Shown here: piece by piece, positions 52,138 to 60,334 of the stretch
Position numbering within the stretch: the stretch's first letter is position 1
Layout: every line of letters begins with the position of its first letter
Assembly (NCBI GenBank): GCA_023406895.1
Contig: JAEXTV010000024.1
Location: forward strand, 1-64,000
Length of the DNA: 64,000 nt
Source of the DNA: Bacillota bacterium
GTDB taxonomy: Bacteria > Bacillota > Clostridia > Christensenellales > SZUA-584
Direction: 5' to 3'
The notes under the pieces: model-generated
What the model was told of the DNA's origin: nothing
Databases searched by the model: none
The model's input: only the letters and a program-made list of their open reading frames with translations
Program-made: the position numbers and the translations under genes

Positions 52138-52716
52138 TTACAAAGCGAACAGCGCCTCCTTGAGGCCAAGTGTTTTGGCCGTCATTTCGCGTATGCCGCT
52201 TTTTGTTTCGTCGCTGAGCATAGGCTTATAGTGCAAATAAGAATCGATGCCCAAAAAGGCGATTGCCGCACAGGCAGACGGATTCTTAAGCCGGAAGTAT
52301 CCTTGCGCAATGCCCTCCTCCACCACGTCTTCCAGCAGCGGCAGCAGTGCAAGCATGCGTTCTTCCTTGATCACCGTACAGTACCACTCGGGTTCCAGAT
52401 CTTTAAAATAAGTATTGGCCTCGTTTGCGGTCTGTCCCTGCTCTATCAGTGCCGATACGAAAAACTCCGCTTTAGATATGGCATCGCCGAGTGTTTCCAT
52501 CTGTTCGAGCAGATTCTTTCGGTATTCTTCGAGCTGCATCGCCACAATATAGCGCACGATGGACAGTTTGCTCTCAAAGTGATAGAAAAACGTGCCCTTG
52601 GCGATACCGGCCAGCGCGCATATCTCCTCCACAGGCGTATTCTCATAGCCCTTTTCGCTGAACAGCGTACGCGCACTGCTTAATATGAGCATTTTTGTCG
52701 CTCTTTCTCCAGACAT
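52138..52716 (-). CDS. TetR-family transcriptional regulator
   Basis: 192 aa with an N-terminal TetR helix-turn-helix (ILSSARTLFSEKGYENTPVEEICALAGIAKGTFFYHFESK) and a variable ligand domain. The ATG at 52716 has AAAGGAGG 5 nt upstream and is preferred to one 27 nt further up. Coupled with a flavodoxin gene. Candidate operator: the small palindrome GAC-CAAA-GTC at about 52761-52770 just upstream. Confidence 0.91.
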   Translation of the reverse strand: MSGERATKMLILSSARTLFSEKGYENTPVEEICALAGIAKGTFFYHFESKLSIVRYIVAMQLEEYRKNLLEQMETLGDAISKAEFFVSALIEQGQTANEANTYFKDLEPEWYCTVIKEERMLALLPLLEDVVEEGIAQGYFRLKNPSACAAIAFLGIDSYLHYKPMLSDETKSGIREMTAKTLGLKEALFAL

Positions 52717-52799
52717 AACATCCTCCTTTGTGACTGTCAACATGTATAGCGAGATTATTGACCAAAGTCGGAAATTTATACCTCGAGAAGCGGATCAGT

Positions 52800-53381
52800 T
52801 TAATAGAGTTGAGTCAATAAACAGGTATCTTCGTAAACGCGGAGGCGAGCAAACCCCGACGGACGTATGTCGTAGCAAAAACAATGCTGAAAATCACCAT
52901 GCAGCAGGGACGAAAGCGCCGCGATAATGACACCCTTGTGCGTCACGATAAGTACGCGCTGTCCGTCGTGCTGCACTGCGGCCTGCCGGACGGTTTCATA
53001 CGCGTTTTGCAGAAAGCGCGCCACATTGTCTCCGTCCGGAAATGTAAACGTCTGTGGATCATTCATATACTCCTGCCAGGCTTCGGGCATGCGCTGCGCA
53101 ATGTCATCCGCGCTGAGTCCTTCAAAGCGCCCGAAATCCATTTCTCGAAGTGTTTGCTTCATAATGGCAGGCCTTCGCGGCGCAACGATGCGCGCGGTCT
53201 GCACCGCGCGGTGGCTGCCGCTCACATAAACGACATCCGGCTCCATCGCTTCAAAATGCTTAGCCGTGCGTTTGGTCTCGGCAATACCTTGCGGAGATAA
53301 GGGCGGGTTGATGCTTCCGCAGTAAAGCCCTTTTTCGTTACAGATTGTTTTGCCGTGTCTTAGCAAAATGAGTTCGGTCAT
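52800..53381 (-). CDS. Histidine phosphatase (phosphoglycerate-mutase superfamily)
   Basis: 193 aa. The RHG motif (Arg8, His9, Gly10), LREMDFGRFEG and the late VTHKG His define the branch of CobC/GpmB-like cofactor-independent-type phosphatases. The substrate is unknown; alpha-ribazole phosphatase is possible but no cobalamin genes adjoin. The ATG at 53381 has GAGGAG 4 nt before it; an in-frame upstream ATG at 53396 is less well placed. Confidence 0.88.
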   Translation of the reverse strand: MTELILLRHGKTICNEKGLYCGSINPPLSPQGIAETKRTAKHFEAMEPDVVYVSGSHRAVQTARIVAPRRPAIMKQTLREMDFGRFEGLSADDIAQRMPEAWQEYMNDPQTFTFPDGDNVARFLQNAYETVRQAAVQHDGQRVLIVTHKGVIIAALSSLLHGDFQHCFCYDIRPSGFARLRVYEDTCLLTQLY

Positions 53382-53450
53382 GGCTCTCCTCAACAAAGAG
53401 AATTATTTCTGAAAGGGACGTATCAGTATGGCTACTCCGTAAGCCCCACA

Positions 53451-53575
53451 TGTCATTCCTATGGAGCGTTAGAGATTAACTGCGTAATGAAATCATATCC
53501 CATGTTTATAGCGTTTTAACATGGGATGCTATTCCACTTCGTAGTCACTTCACTCACGTTGCGTTCAGCATGACA
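53451..53575. repeat. Dispersed TGTCAT...ATGACA repeat
   Basis: A 125-bp element with inverted ends TGTCAT/ATGACA and the arms ATCCCATGTTT / AACATGGGAT that fold on themselves. Related to 24845, 21083 and 53644. Confidence 0.72.
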
Positions 53576-53643
53576 GAGTGGTTTTTTTTACCAAGCTGAC
53601 CTTCTCCTCAAGGAGAAGGTAATACTGCTGATAAAGCCACAAG

Positions 53644-53695
53644 TGTCATTCCGATGGAGCGTGAGCGGAAGAGGAATCCCATGGTTAAGAGAGAG
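53644..53695. repeat. Partial TGTCAT repeat
   Basis: Carries the left half (TGTCATTCCGATGGAGC, AGCGGAAGAGGAATCCCATGG) and stops before the right arm. Confidence 0.6.
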
Positions 53696-53950
53696 TTGGT
53701 ATCGAATGGAGTAACCAATTTGCCATTTTAATGCCTTTTTCTCTCCCCCAGTCACCTGTCGGTGACAGCCCCCAATCCACCCAATAGCATAGGCGTCAGA
53801 GAGGGCCACAATAATAGGTTTTTTTACACTCTTTGCTTACCCTCGATGGGAAACAGTTGCCGACAGGCGACTGCTAAGACAACACTCTTTACCTGCTTTT
53901 GCGACACCTTATCCGTTATGGCGCGCCACCTTAGCTCCGGGAAAAGGGTG

Positions 53951-53982
53951 ATAAAAACAAAACGCCGCAAATAAGCAGCGTT
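53951..53982 (-). terminator. Terminator of the ATP synthase operon
   Basis: AACGCCGC (53961-53968) pairs with GCAGCGTT (53975-53982) with one G-U; the minus-strand tail TTTTGTTTTTAT begins 8 nt past the atpC stop. Confidence 0.85.
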
Positions 53983-53990
53983 TATAACGA

Positions 53991-54407
53991 TCAATCGAGA
54001 TTTCGGCCTTTGCGACCGGCCCTTAAGCGCACCATCGCTCTGGCCAGCGCAATCTGATTCTGCATGTATTCCTGATGACTGAGCTGCTGACGCAGTTTCT
54101 CCTCGGCCCGTTCCTTAGCCTCCTGCGCGCGGCGCAAATCGATTTCGTTCGGCCATTCGGCTGTCTGGGAGAAAATGATCGTCTCATCGGGGCGAACCTC
54201 AACAAACCCCTCTGATGTCGTGCATTCCATCCATTCGCCGTCCGCCAGTATCTTCATGGTGCCGATCGTGATGGCAGCCACCATGGGCTCATGCATCTTC
54301 TGTATGCTCATATACCCGTCCGGAGCCGGAATAATAACGCTTTCTACCTCACCGCGGAAAAATATTCGTTCGGGCGTGATGATTTCCAGCATATACTTTG
54401 CAGGCAT
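53991..54407 (-). CDS. atpC: ATP synthase F1 subunit epsilon
   Basis: 138 aa. N-terminal beta-sandwich (LEIITPERIFFRGEVESVIIPAPDGYMSI) and a C-terminal two-helix arm (RRAQEAKERAEEKLRQQL), so it can both link the rotor and inhibit ATPase activity. The ATG overlaps the atpD stop as TAATG. Last gene of the operon. Confidence 0.95.
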   Translation of the reverse strand: MPAKYMLEIITPERIFFRGEVESVIIPAPDGYMSIQKMHEPMVAAITIGTMKILADGEWMECTTSEGFVEVRPDETIIFSQTAEWPNEIDLRRAQEAKERAEEKLRQQLSHQEYMQNQIALARAMVRLRAGRKGRNLD

Positions 54408-55822
54408 TATCCCACCGCCTTATCCTTTTTCACCCTAAGTTTCACATCATCGATATCGCCCGCCATGAAGAACGCGCCCTCCGGGATGTCGTCTACCTCG
54501 CCGTCCACCACGGCGCGGAAGCTTTCGATTGTACGCTCAAGCGGCACGTACTTGCCCGGAATGCCCGAGAACACTTCGGCCACCGACATCGGCTGCGAGA
54601 AGAAACGCTGTATCTTTCTCGCGCGGTATACGATGGTTTTGTCGGTATCACTTAAATCTTCCATACCGAGAATGGCGATGATATCCTGCAACTCCTTGTA
54701 ACGTTGGAGCACTTCCTGCACTCGGCGCGCCACGTTGTAATGCTTTTCGCCGACGATACGCGGATCGAGTATACGCGAGGAGGATTCCAGCGGATTGATC
54801 GCGGGATAGATGCCGAGCTCGGCAATTTGCCGCGACAGCACGGTTGTGGCATCAAGATGCGTGAACGTCGTGGCCGGCGCGGGGTCTGTCAGGTCGTCCG
54901 CGGGCACATAAATGGCCTGCACCGATGTGATCGACCCCCCTTTTGTGGATGTGATGCGTTCCTGCAGCGCCCCCAGTTCATACGCAAGCGTCGGCTGGTA
55001 ACCCACCGCTGACGGAATACGTCCGAGCAGCGCTGACACCTCGGAACCGGCCTGTATGAAACGGTAAATGTTGTCGATAAACAGCAGCACGTCCTGATGT
55101 TCCTCGTCCCGAAGCTGTTCCGCAAGCGTCAGCCCGGTAAACGCGACGCGCATTCTTGAGCCCGGCGGTTCGTTCATTTGCCCGAATGCGAGACATGTTT
55201 TCTCGATAACGCCGGATTCGCTCATATCTTCGATCAGCTCATTGCCCTCACGGCTTCTTTCACCCACACCGCAAAACACGCTGTAACCGCCATGCTCCGT
55301 TGCGATATTGCGAATCAGCTCCATGATAAGCACTGTTTTGCCCACGCCCGCACCGCCGAACAAACCGATTTTACCGCCTTTGGCGTACGGTGCCAGCAGG
55401 TCTATCACCTTGATGCCCGTCTCAAACTGCTCTGTGGCCGGATTCTGGTCGGCAAACTTGGGCGGCTGGCGATGAATCGGCAGCCTGACAGGCGCATTGA
55501 TGGGGCCTTTGCCGTCGATAGGCTCGCCGATCGCGTTCATCACACGGCCAAGCGCCTTCTGACCCACAGGCACGGTGATACGGTCTCCCGTATTGATGAC
55601 CGCAAGCCCGCAATAAAGGCCTTCCGTCGCATGTAATGCAATACAGCGTACGGTATCGTCACCGATATGCATAGCCACTTCCATCCAGACTTCACGATCT
55701 CCGAGCCTGATGACCAGCGCGTTGTATATGGCAGGCATGTGGCCGTCGTAGAATTTAACGTCAAGCACGGGGCCCGTGATACGTATCAATTCACCTTTAT
55801 TGACGATTTTGTAATCATCCAT
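54407..55822 (-). CDS. atpD: ATP synthase F1 subunit beta
   Basis: 471 aa catalytic subunit. Walker A GGAGVGKT, Walker B LLFIDNIYRF and the beta-specific ERSREGNEL and SALLGRIPSAVGYQPTLA segments are present. FIDNIYRF has Tyr where most homologues have FVDNIFRF; otherwise regular. AGGAG lies 6 nt before the ATG. Confidence 0.97.
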   Translation of the reverse strand: MDDYKIVNKGELIRITGPVLDVKFYDGHMPAIYNALVIRLGDREVWMEVAMHIGDDTVRCIALHATEGLYCGLAVINTGDRITVPVGQKALGRVMNAIGEPIDGKGPINAPVRLPIHRQPPKFADQNPATEQFETGIKVIDLLAPYAKGGKIGLFGGAGVGKTVLIMELIRNIATEHGGYSVFCGVGERSREGNELIEDMSESGVIEKTCLAFGQMNEPPGSRMRVAFTGLTLAEQLRDEEHQDVLLFIDNIYRFIQAGSEVSALLGRIPSAVGYQPTLAYELGALQERITSTKGGSITSVQAIYVPADDLTDPAPATTFTHLDATTVLSRQIAELGIYPAINPLESSSRILDPRIVGEKHYNVARRVQEVLQRYKELQDIIAILGMEDLSDTDKTIVYRARKIQRFFSQPMSVAEVFSGIPGKYVPLERTIESFRAVVDGEVDDIPEGAFFMAGDIDDVKLRVKKDKAVG

Positions 55823-55831
55823 ATTGTACTC

Positions 55832-56695
55832 CTATTTCAATGCATCGAGCGCCCCGATTATTTCGGAGATCTCGTTGGTAATGGCAAACTGGCGCGCTCT
55901 GTTGTACTCCTTGGTCAGGCTCTCAATCATTTCTTCGGCGTTGTTGGTGGCGTTTTCCATCGCCGTCATGCGCGCGCACTGTTCGCTCGCATAGCTTTGC
56001 ACGAGGCAGCCGTATACGAGGCCGATAATATACTGCGGCACCAGCACGTCGAAAACCTGTCTGGGAGTCGGGTGGTAGAAAAGCTCGGCACTGTACTGTG
56101 CTTCTTCTGTCACGTCGATCATGTTTTCTTTGCAGAGAGGCAGCAGTCTGATGACGCGCGCTTCCTGGCGCATTACGGATATGAATTTGGTATACACCAC
56201 ATACACTTCATCCATGATGCCGTTATCATACAGCTCGAGAATATCACTCGTGATATTGCGCGCGTTGAAAAGCGACGGATTCTGCGAGATATGCAGAAAC
56301 TCAACGTCTACCATTTGGCCGCGGCGCTCAAAAAAGGCACGAGCCATATGACCCACCGTCAGAATATATTTGTCGGAAAACCGCTGCATGTGCTGAACCG
56401 CAAGATTGAGCACATTGTGGTTATAACCGCCGCACATCCCCTTGTCGGCTGCAATCACGATATATGCCGCTTTTCCGCCTCGGCTTTCACCCACATACGG
56501 GTGATGGAGCTCGCTCGAATGAGAGAAAATATCCTTTAAAGCAGACTGTACACGTTCAAAATGCACATGGTTCGACTCATACTTGTTGATGGCCTTTTTC
56601 ATTTTGGACGTGGAGATGAGGTGCATTGCACGCGTAATCTGCTCTGTTTCGGAAATCGAGCGTATACTGTGCTTAATGTCTGCCATGCTCGCCAT
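55832..56695 (-). CDS. atpG: ATP synthase F1 subunit gamma
   Basis: 287 aa central-shaft subunit. The N-terminal IKHSIRSISETEQITRAMHLISTSKM and C-terminal ERMTAMENATNNAEEMIESLTKEYNRARQFAITNEISEIIGALDAL helices form the coiled coil. In the latter, RMTAMENAT is the family signature. The ATG overlaps the atpA stop as TAATG. Confidence 0.95.
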   Translation of the reverse strand: MASMADIKHSIRSISETEQITRAMHLISTSKMKKAINKYESNHVHFERVQSALKDIFSHSSELHHPYVGESRGGKAAYIVIAADKGMCGGYNHNVLNLAVQHMQRFSDKYILTVGHMARAFFERRGQMVDVEFLHISQNPSLFNARNITSDILELYDNGIMDEVYVVYTKFISVMRQEARVIRLLPLCKENMIDVTEEAQYSAELFYHPTPRQVFDVLVPQYIIGLVYGCLVQSYASEQCARMTAMENATNNAEEMIESLTKEYNRARQFAITNEISEIIGALDALK

Positions 56696-58506
56696 TATGC
56701 ATCTTCCTCTTCTTCCAGTTTAATGCCGTTCTGCTGGCAATACAATTTCAGGAAGTCCTCGGCGGCTTTTTTAAGCGATGCGATTGCGGAATCCGACAAA
56801 TCCCCCGATTTGTTGATGCCGATGCGCACTTCCGGGAAATTCGTATCAACGTACTGCAAATACTGGCTTAAGAACGGCTTGACATGCGTCATCGGCAGCT
56901 TGACCAAGTACTTATTCACAGCCACATAGAGCATAATGACCTGGCTGGCCATTTGAATCGGAGAATACTGCCCCTGCTTTAGTGATTCGGTGAGCCGTGC
57001 GCCCTGCTCGAGTGTTTCGCGTGTTGTCTTGTCAAGGTCAGACGCAAACTGGGCAAACACTGCGAGTTCGCGGTACTGCGCAAGGTCAAGGCGCAGACGT
57101 CCGGCCACCTTTCTCATGGCCTTTGTCTGGGCGCTGCCGCCCACGCGCGACACCGACAACCCGACGTTGACCGCCGGACGTATGCCCGCGTTGAAAAGCT
57201 CGGACTCGAGAAATATCTGTCCGTCGGTAATGGAAATCACGTTAGTCGGTATGTAGGCTGATATATCGCCTGCCATCGTCTCGATGATGGGCAGCGCCGT
57301 CATTGACCCGCCGCCATGCTCATCATTCAATTTGGCGGCACGCTCAAGCAAACGCGAGTGCAGATAGAACACATCACCCGGGTAAGCTTCGCGGCCCGGC
57401 GGCCGGCGCAGCAGCAGCGACATCGTTCTGTAAGCCACCGCATGTTTGCTTAAATCATCATAAACAATCAGCACATCCTTGCCGCTGTGCATGAACTCTT
57501 CGGCAATCGCGCAGCCCGCGTATGGGGCAATATACTGCATGGAAGGCAGATCGCTGCCCGTGGACACCACGACAACCGTGTAATCGAGTGCGCCTTCCTC
57601 CTCGAGCGTCTGAATAATGGACGCGATTGTGGACGCCTTCTGGCCGATGGCCACGTATACACAATACACGTCTTTGCCCTTTTGATTGAGTATGGTGTCA
57701 ACCGCGACAGCTGTTTTTCCCGTCTGCCTGTCGCCTATGATCAGCTCTCTCTGGCCTTTGCCGATCGGAATCATGCTGTCGATTGACAATATACCCGTTT
57801 CAAGTGACTGCTTAACACCCGTTCTGTCAAATATATGCGGCGCTTCCGCTTCAATCGTGCGGTATTTCGATGCCGCGATTTTGCCTTTGTTGTCCATCGG
57901 CACGCCGAGCGGGCTCACAATGCGCCCAAGCAGCACTTCTCCCACGGGTACCTGCACCACGGTGCCTGTATTTCGCACCGTCGAGCCTTCAATCACATCG
58001 TTGGCACCGCTCAAAAGCACCGCACCAAGGCTTTCTTTCGAAAGGTTCATGACGATACCGTAAGCGCCGCTTTCAAACTCAAGCAGTTCGCCGTACTTGC
58101 AGCCGTCCAAACCGGCCACGTGAACAATGCCGTCTCCCGCATAGGTGACGGTGCCCACTTCGGTGGTATCGATATTGCCCGCGAATTTATCGATTCTTTC
58201 TCTGGCTGCTTCGCTGAATTCCTCAGCATCGAAGTCGAGATCAAAATCACCCGCCTCAAGAGCATCCTCCTGATACGGCGTTTCGGTATCAATAATATAA
58301 TTTTTTATCTTCCCCAAATGTGAACGGACGCTTCTGTCGTAGACCTTGTTATTGATGACCACAACAAAACCGCCCAATAACTCAGGAACGACCTCTGTTT
58401 TAAACGTAATATCCGTTCCCGTCAGGGTTTCAAAGCGCTTTTTTATCGACTGGATTGTCAGCTCATCGAGCGGCACAGCCGATTTAAGTTTTCCTTCGAT
58501 AACCAC
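56695..58506 (-). CDS. atpA: ATP synthase subunit alpha fused to the C-terminal domain of subunit delta
   Basis: 603 aa instead of about 500. Residues 6-67 match the C-terminal half of delta/OSCP: SAVPLDELTIQSIKKRFETL, then VPELLGGFVVVINNKVYDRSVRSHL. A short acidic linker (about 68-92) leads into a complete alpha subunit (GDGIVHVAGL, Walker-A GDRQTGKTA, the VGGSAQTKAMRKVAG arginine-finger region). The delta N-terminal six-helix domain is absent, and no other atpH occurs here. The start is a GTG directly after the atpF TAA. An AGGAGG at 58266-58271 lies at the junction, like the former atpA ribosome binding site, but no usual in-frame start follows it. Confidence 0.92.
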   Translation of the reverse strand: MVIEGKLKSAVPLDELTIQSIKKRFETLTGTDITFKTEVVPELLGGFVVVINNKVYDRSVRSHLGKIKNYIIDTETPYQEDALEAGDFDLDFDAEEFSEAARERIDKFAGNIDTTEVGTVTYAGDGIVHVAGLDGCKYGELLEFESGAYGIVMNLSKESLGAVLLSGANDVIEGSTVRNTGTVVQVPVGEVLLGRIVSPLGVPMDNKGKIAASKYRTIEAEAPHIFDRTGVKQSLETGILSIDSMIPIGKGQRELIIGDRQTGKTAVAVDTILNQKGKDVYCVYVAIGQKASTIASIIQTLEEEGALDYTVVVVSTGSDLPSMQYIAPYAGCAIAEEFMHSGKDVLIVYDDLSKHAVAYRTMSLLLRRPPGREAYPGDVFYLHSRLLERAAKLNDEHGGGSMTALPIIETMAGDISAYIPTNVISITDGQIFLESELFNAGIRPAVNVGLSVSRVGGSAQTKAMRKVAGRLRLDLAQYRELAVFAQFASDLDKTTRETLEQGARLTESLKQGQYSPIQMASQVIMLYVAVNKYLVKLPMTHVKPFLSQYLQYVDTNFPEVRIGINKSGDLSDSAIASLKKAAEDFLKLYCQQNGIKLEEEEDA

Positions 58507-58986
58507 TTATCCCACCCTCTCAAAGAACTCGTCAATGATCTTATGGTTATCGTCCAAAGAAATCTCTCTTTCCAGCACCTTCTCCGCAATCTGTATGCTC
58601 ATCTCCGCGATCTGTTTGCGCATATCCTGACGTGCCTGGACCTTCTCCGCTTCAATCTCTTTTTTCGCCCTCACCACAAGGCTTCTCGCGTGTTCTTTTG
58701 CGTTGTCAAGTATTTCCCTTGCATGATCCCGAGCCATCTCATTACTTTTGGTGATGAGTTCGGCAGCCTCGTTATGCGCCTCTGCCATCAGATGCTCATA
58801 TTCTTCTTTTTGCTGTATCAATTGTTTCTCACGCGCGTCGAGCTCGTCGATTCTGTCAGAAACCATATGTTCACGTTGTTTCATGAACTTTAAAATCGGC
58901 TTGTAAACAAGCAGTTTCAGCACGAAAAACATGATAACCACATTTAATACATGCAGGCCGATCTGCAAAGCATCTATATCCAGCAT
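58507..58986 (-). CDS. atpF: ATP synthase Fo subunit b
   Basis: 159 aa: one N-terminal membrane helix (about 9-28), then a long charged coiled coil, ending EREISLDDNHKIIDEFFERVG, the usual delta-binding tail. GAGGTG lies 6 nt before the ATG. The stop TAA is directly followed by the GTG of the delta-alpha fusion, where atpH should be. Confidence 0.95.
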   Translation of the reverse strand: MLDIDALQIGLHVLNVVIMFFVLKLLVYKPILKFMKQREHMVSDRIDELDAREKQLIQQKEEYEHLMAEAHNEAAELITKSNEMARDHAREILDNAKEHARSLVVRAKKEIEAEKVQARQDMRKQIAEMSIQIAEKVLEREISLDDNHKIIDEFFERVG

Positions 58987-59028
58987 AATTACACCTCACT
59001 TAATGGTCGGTTCCGTATCGCTCCCCGG

Positions 59029-59250
59029 TTAAATTTTGCCCATCATCAGAATCGCGATAACAAATCCGTAAATCGCTGTCGTCTCGGCAAAAGCAAGGCC
59101 GATAAGCAGCATCGCGTTGATCTTACCGCTCGCTTCGGGCTGCCGTGCCACTGCTTCTGCCGCTTTGCTTGTGGCAATACCCATACCAATGCCCGCGCCC
59201 ACGCCAGTGAAAACCGCAATACCCACACCGATTGCTATAAGAGCTGTCAT
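59029..59250 (-). CDS. atpE: ATP synthase Fo subunit c
   Basis: 73 aa hairpin of two membrane helices with the RQPEA loop. The ion-carrying Glu is in AFAETTAIYG of helix 2. At the place of the sodium-ligand Gln32 in Ilyobacter the residue is Met (GIGMGI), although Thr follows the Glu; this argues for protons rather than sodium (inference from the known Na+ motif). GGAGG lies 9 nt before the ATG. Confidence 0.95.
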   Translation of the reverse strand: MTALIAIGVGIAVFTGVGAGIGMGIATSKAAEAVARQPEASGKINAMLLIGLAFAETTAIYGFVIAILMMGKI

Positions 59251-59286
59251 GATTGTATACCTCCAGTAATAATAAACTTTTGAATT

Positions 59287-60015
59287 CTATCTTTTAGCCC
59301 CGTACATCACTGTTTCCTCCATAAATGAAAGCGTGAGAACGAGGAAAATATACGTTTGTATACCCACATGGAACAGGTTGAAATAAATAGCCAGCACAGC
59401 CGGGATGCCGATAGCCACAACGCTGTATAGCAGATCCATGACGACCAGCCCCGCAAACATATTGCCGAAAAGACGGAACGAGAGCGAGACCGGAATAACT
59501 GCATGGGTCACCAAATTAACGGGCAGCATAAACGCTTTGGGCTTCACAAACCATTTGAGACGGCCGAAAAAGCCCGTATAATAAAAACCGAACGCATTGA
59601 TAAGTACAAACGACATCAACGCGATCGCGACGGTAAAGTTGATATCCGTGGCCGGCGGCCGAAAGCCGAAGAGCTCTAAAAAGCTTGTGCTCACTATCAT
59701 GACGGCAATGGTAAAGATGTAAGCCGCATATGACGCGCCGCGTTTGCCAAGCTGTGAGTTTGTGAATTTCTCGCAAAACTCCACAAACATCTCGAGTACG
59801 TTCTGTATGCCTTTGGGAATTGTTTTAAACTTTGGGATTATAAGCACGCGTACCAGAACCGCGAGGGCAAACAAAATAAGCATGACTATCCATGTGAGAA
59901 AAAGTGTTTCATTGATCTGCAACCCGAAAACAGAGACTTTAGGAGGCGTCACCGTCACTTCTTCCATTTCCAAAGCCATTCGGCCCAGTCCCGTTGACAT
60001 AAGCTCAACCACCAT
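59287..60015 (-). CDS. atpB: ATP synthase Fo subunit a
   Basis: 242 aa with about five or six membrane helices. The essential Arg is in SFRLFGNMFAG, and the late FNLFHVGIQTYIFLVLTLSFMEE segment is the expected proton-channel helix. The N terminus includes an extra extracellular stretch (MALEMEEVTVTPPKVS). The ATG lies 8 nt after AAAGGA and overlaps the atpI-like gene by 11 nt. Confidence 0.95.
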   Translation of the reverse strand: MVVELMSTGLGRMALEMEEVTVTPPKVSVFGLQINETLFLTWIVMLILFALAVLVRVLIIPKFKTIPKGIQNVLEMFVEFCEKFTNSQLGKRGASYAAYIFTIAVMIVSTSFLELFGFRPPATDINFTVAIALMSFVLINAFGFYYTGFFGRLKWFVKPKAFMLPVNLVTHAVIPVSLSFRLFGNMFAGLVVMDLLYSVVAIGIPAVLAIYFNLFHVGIQTYIFLVLTLSFMEETVMYGAKR

Positions 60016-60319
60016 CGCTGCCGTCCTTTCCGCCCGTGATTTCGCGGTCTAAATCAAGTTTCTTTCGCTGCCGAATGTTGTTAAACACCAGTGCGGCGAT
60101 AAGCCCGAGCAGCATACCGCCTGCTGTCCAGATCACATGTGTCAGGGATACCGTTGAAATGAGGATAATGATAAACACAATCAACGCCATTTTTACAAGC
60201 AGTAAAAATGCACCCAGTATCTTCGCAACGCTATTCTCTCCAAGTATCATCTTACCGAATTTGTACAGGCCGATCACCTGCAACAACCCGATACAGATAC
60301 CTACAAACAAACCCCACAT
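60005..60319 (-). CDS. atpI: ATP synthase I-like assembly protein
   Basis: 104 aa with about four hydrophobic segments and a charged C-terminal tail. Size, position at the head of the operon and membrane profile match AtpI-type assembly factors, which help build the c ring. The ATG at 60319 has no clear ribosome binding site; it lies 15 nt past the stop of the upstream GNAT gene, so translation may be coupled to that gene or start weakly. Confidence 0.78.
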   Translation of the reverse strand: MWGLFVGICIGLLQVIGLYKFGKMILGENSVAKILGAFLLLVKMALIVFIIILISTVSLTHVIWTAGGMLLGLIAALVFNNIRQRKKLDLDREITGGKDGSDGG

Positions 60320-60334
60320 AACTATTTATTGTAA

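Larger units (their letters stand above)
53382..53990. other. Repeat-rich intergenic spacer
   Basis: Holds two dispersed TGTCAT elements (listed), the hairpin ACCTTCTCC/GGAGAAGGT (53602-53622), the CCCCCAGTCACC/GGTGACAGCCCCC motif shared with 7348-7376 and the ATP synthase terminator. No gene is supported. Confidence 0.6.

Noticed and set aside
58266..58271. Internal AGGAGG as a working start site for a normal alpha subunit
   Set aside because: No ATG, GTG or TTG lies in the alpha frame at suitable distance; the nearby ATG is in another frame, so I regard it as a relic.
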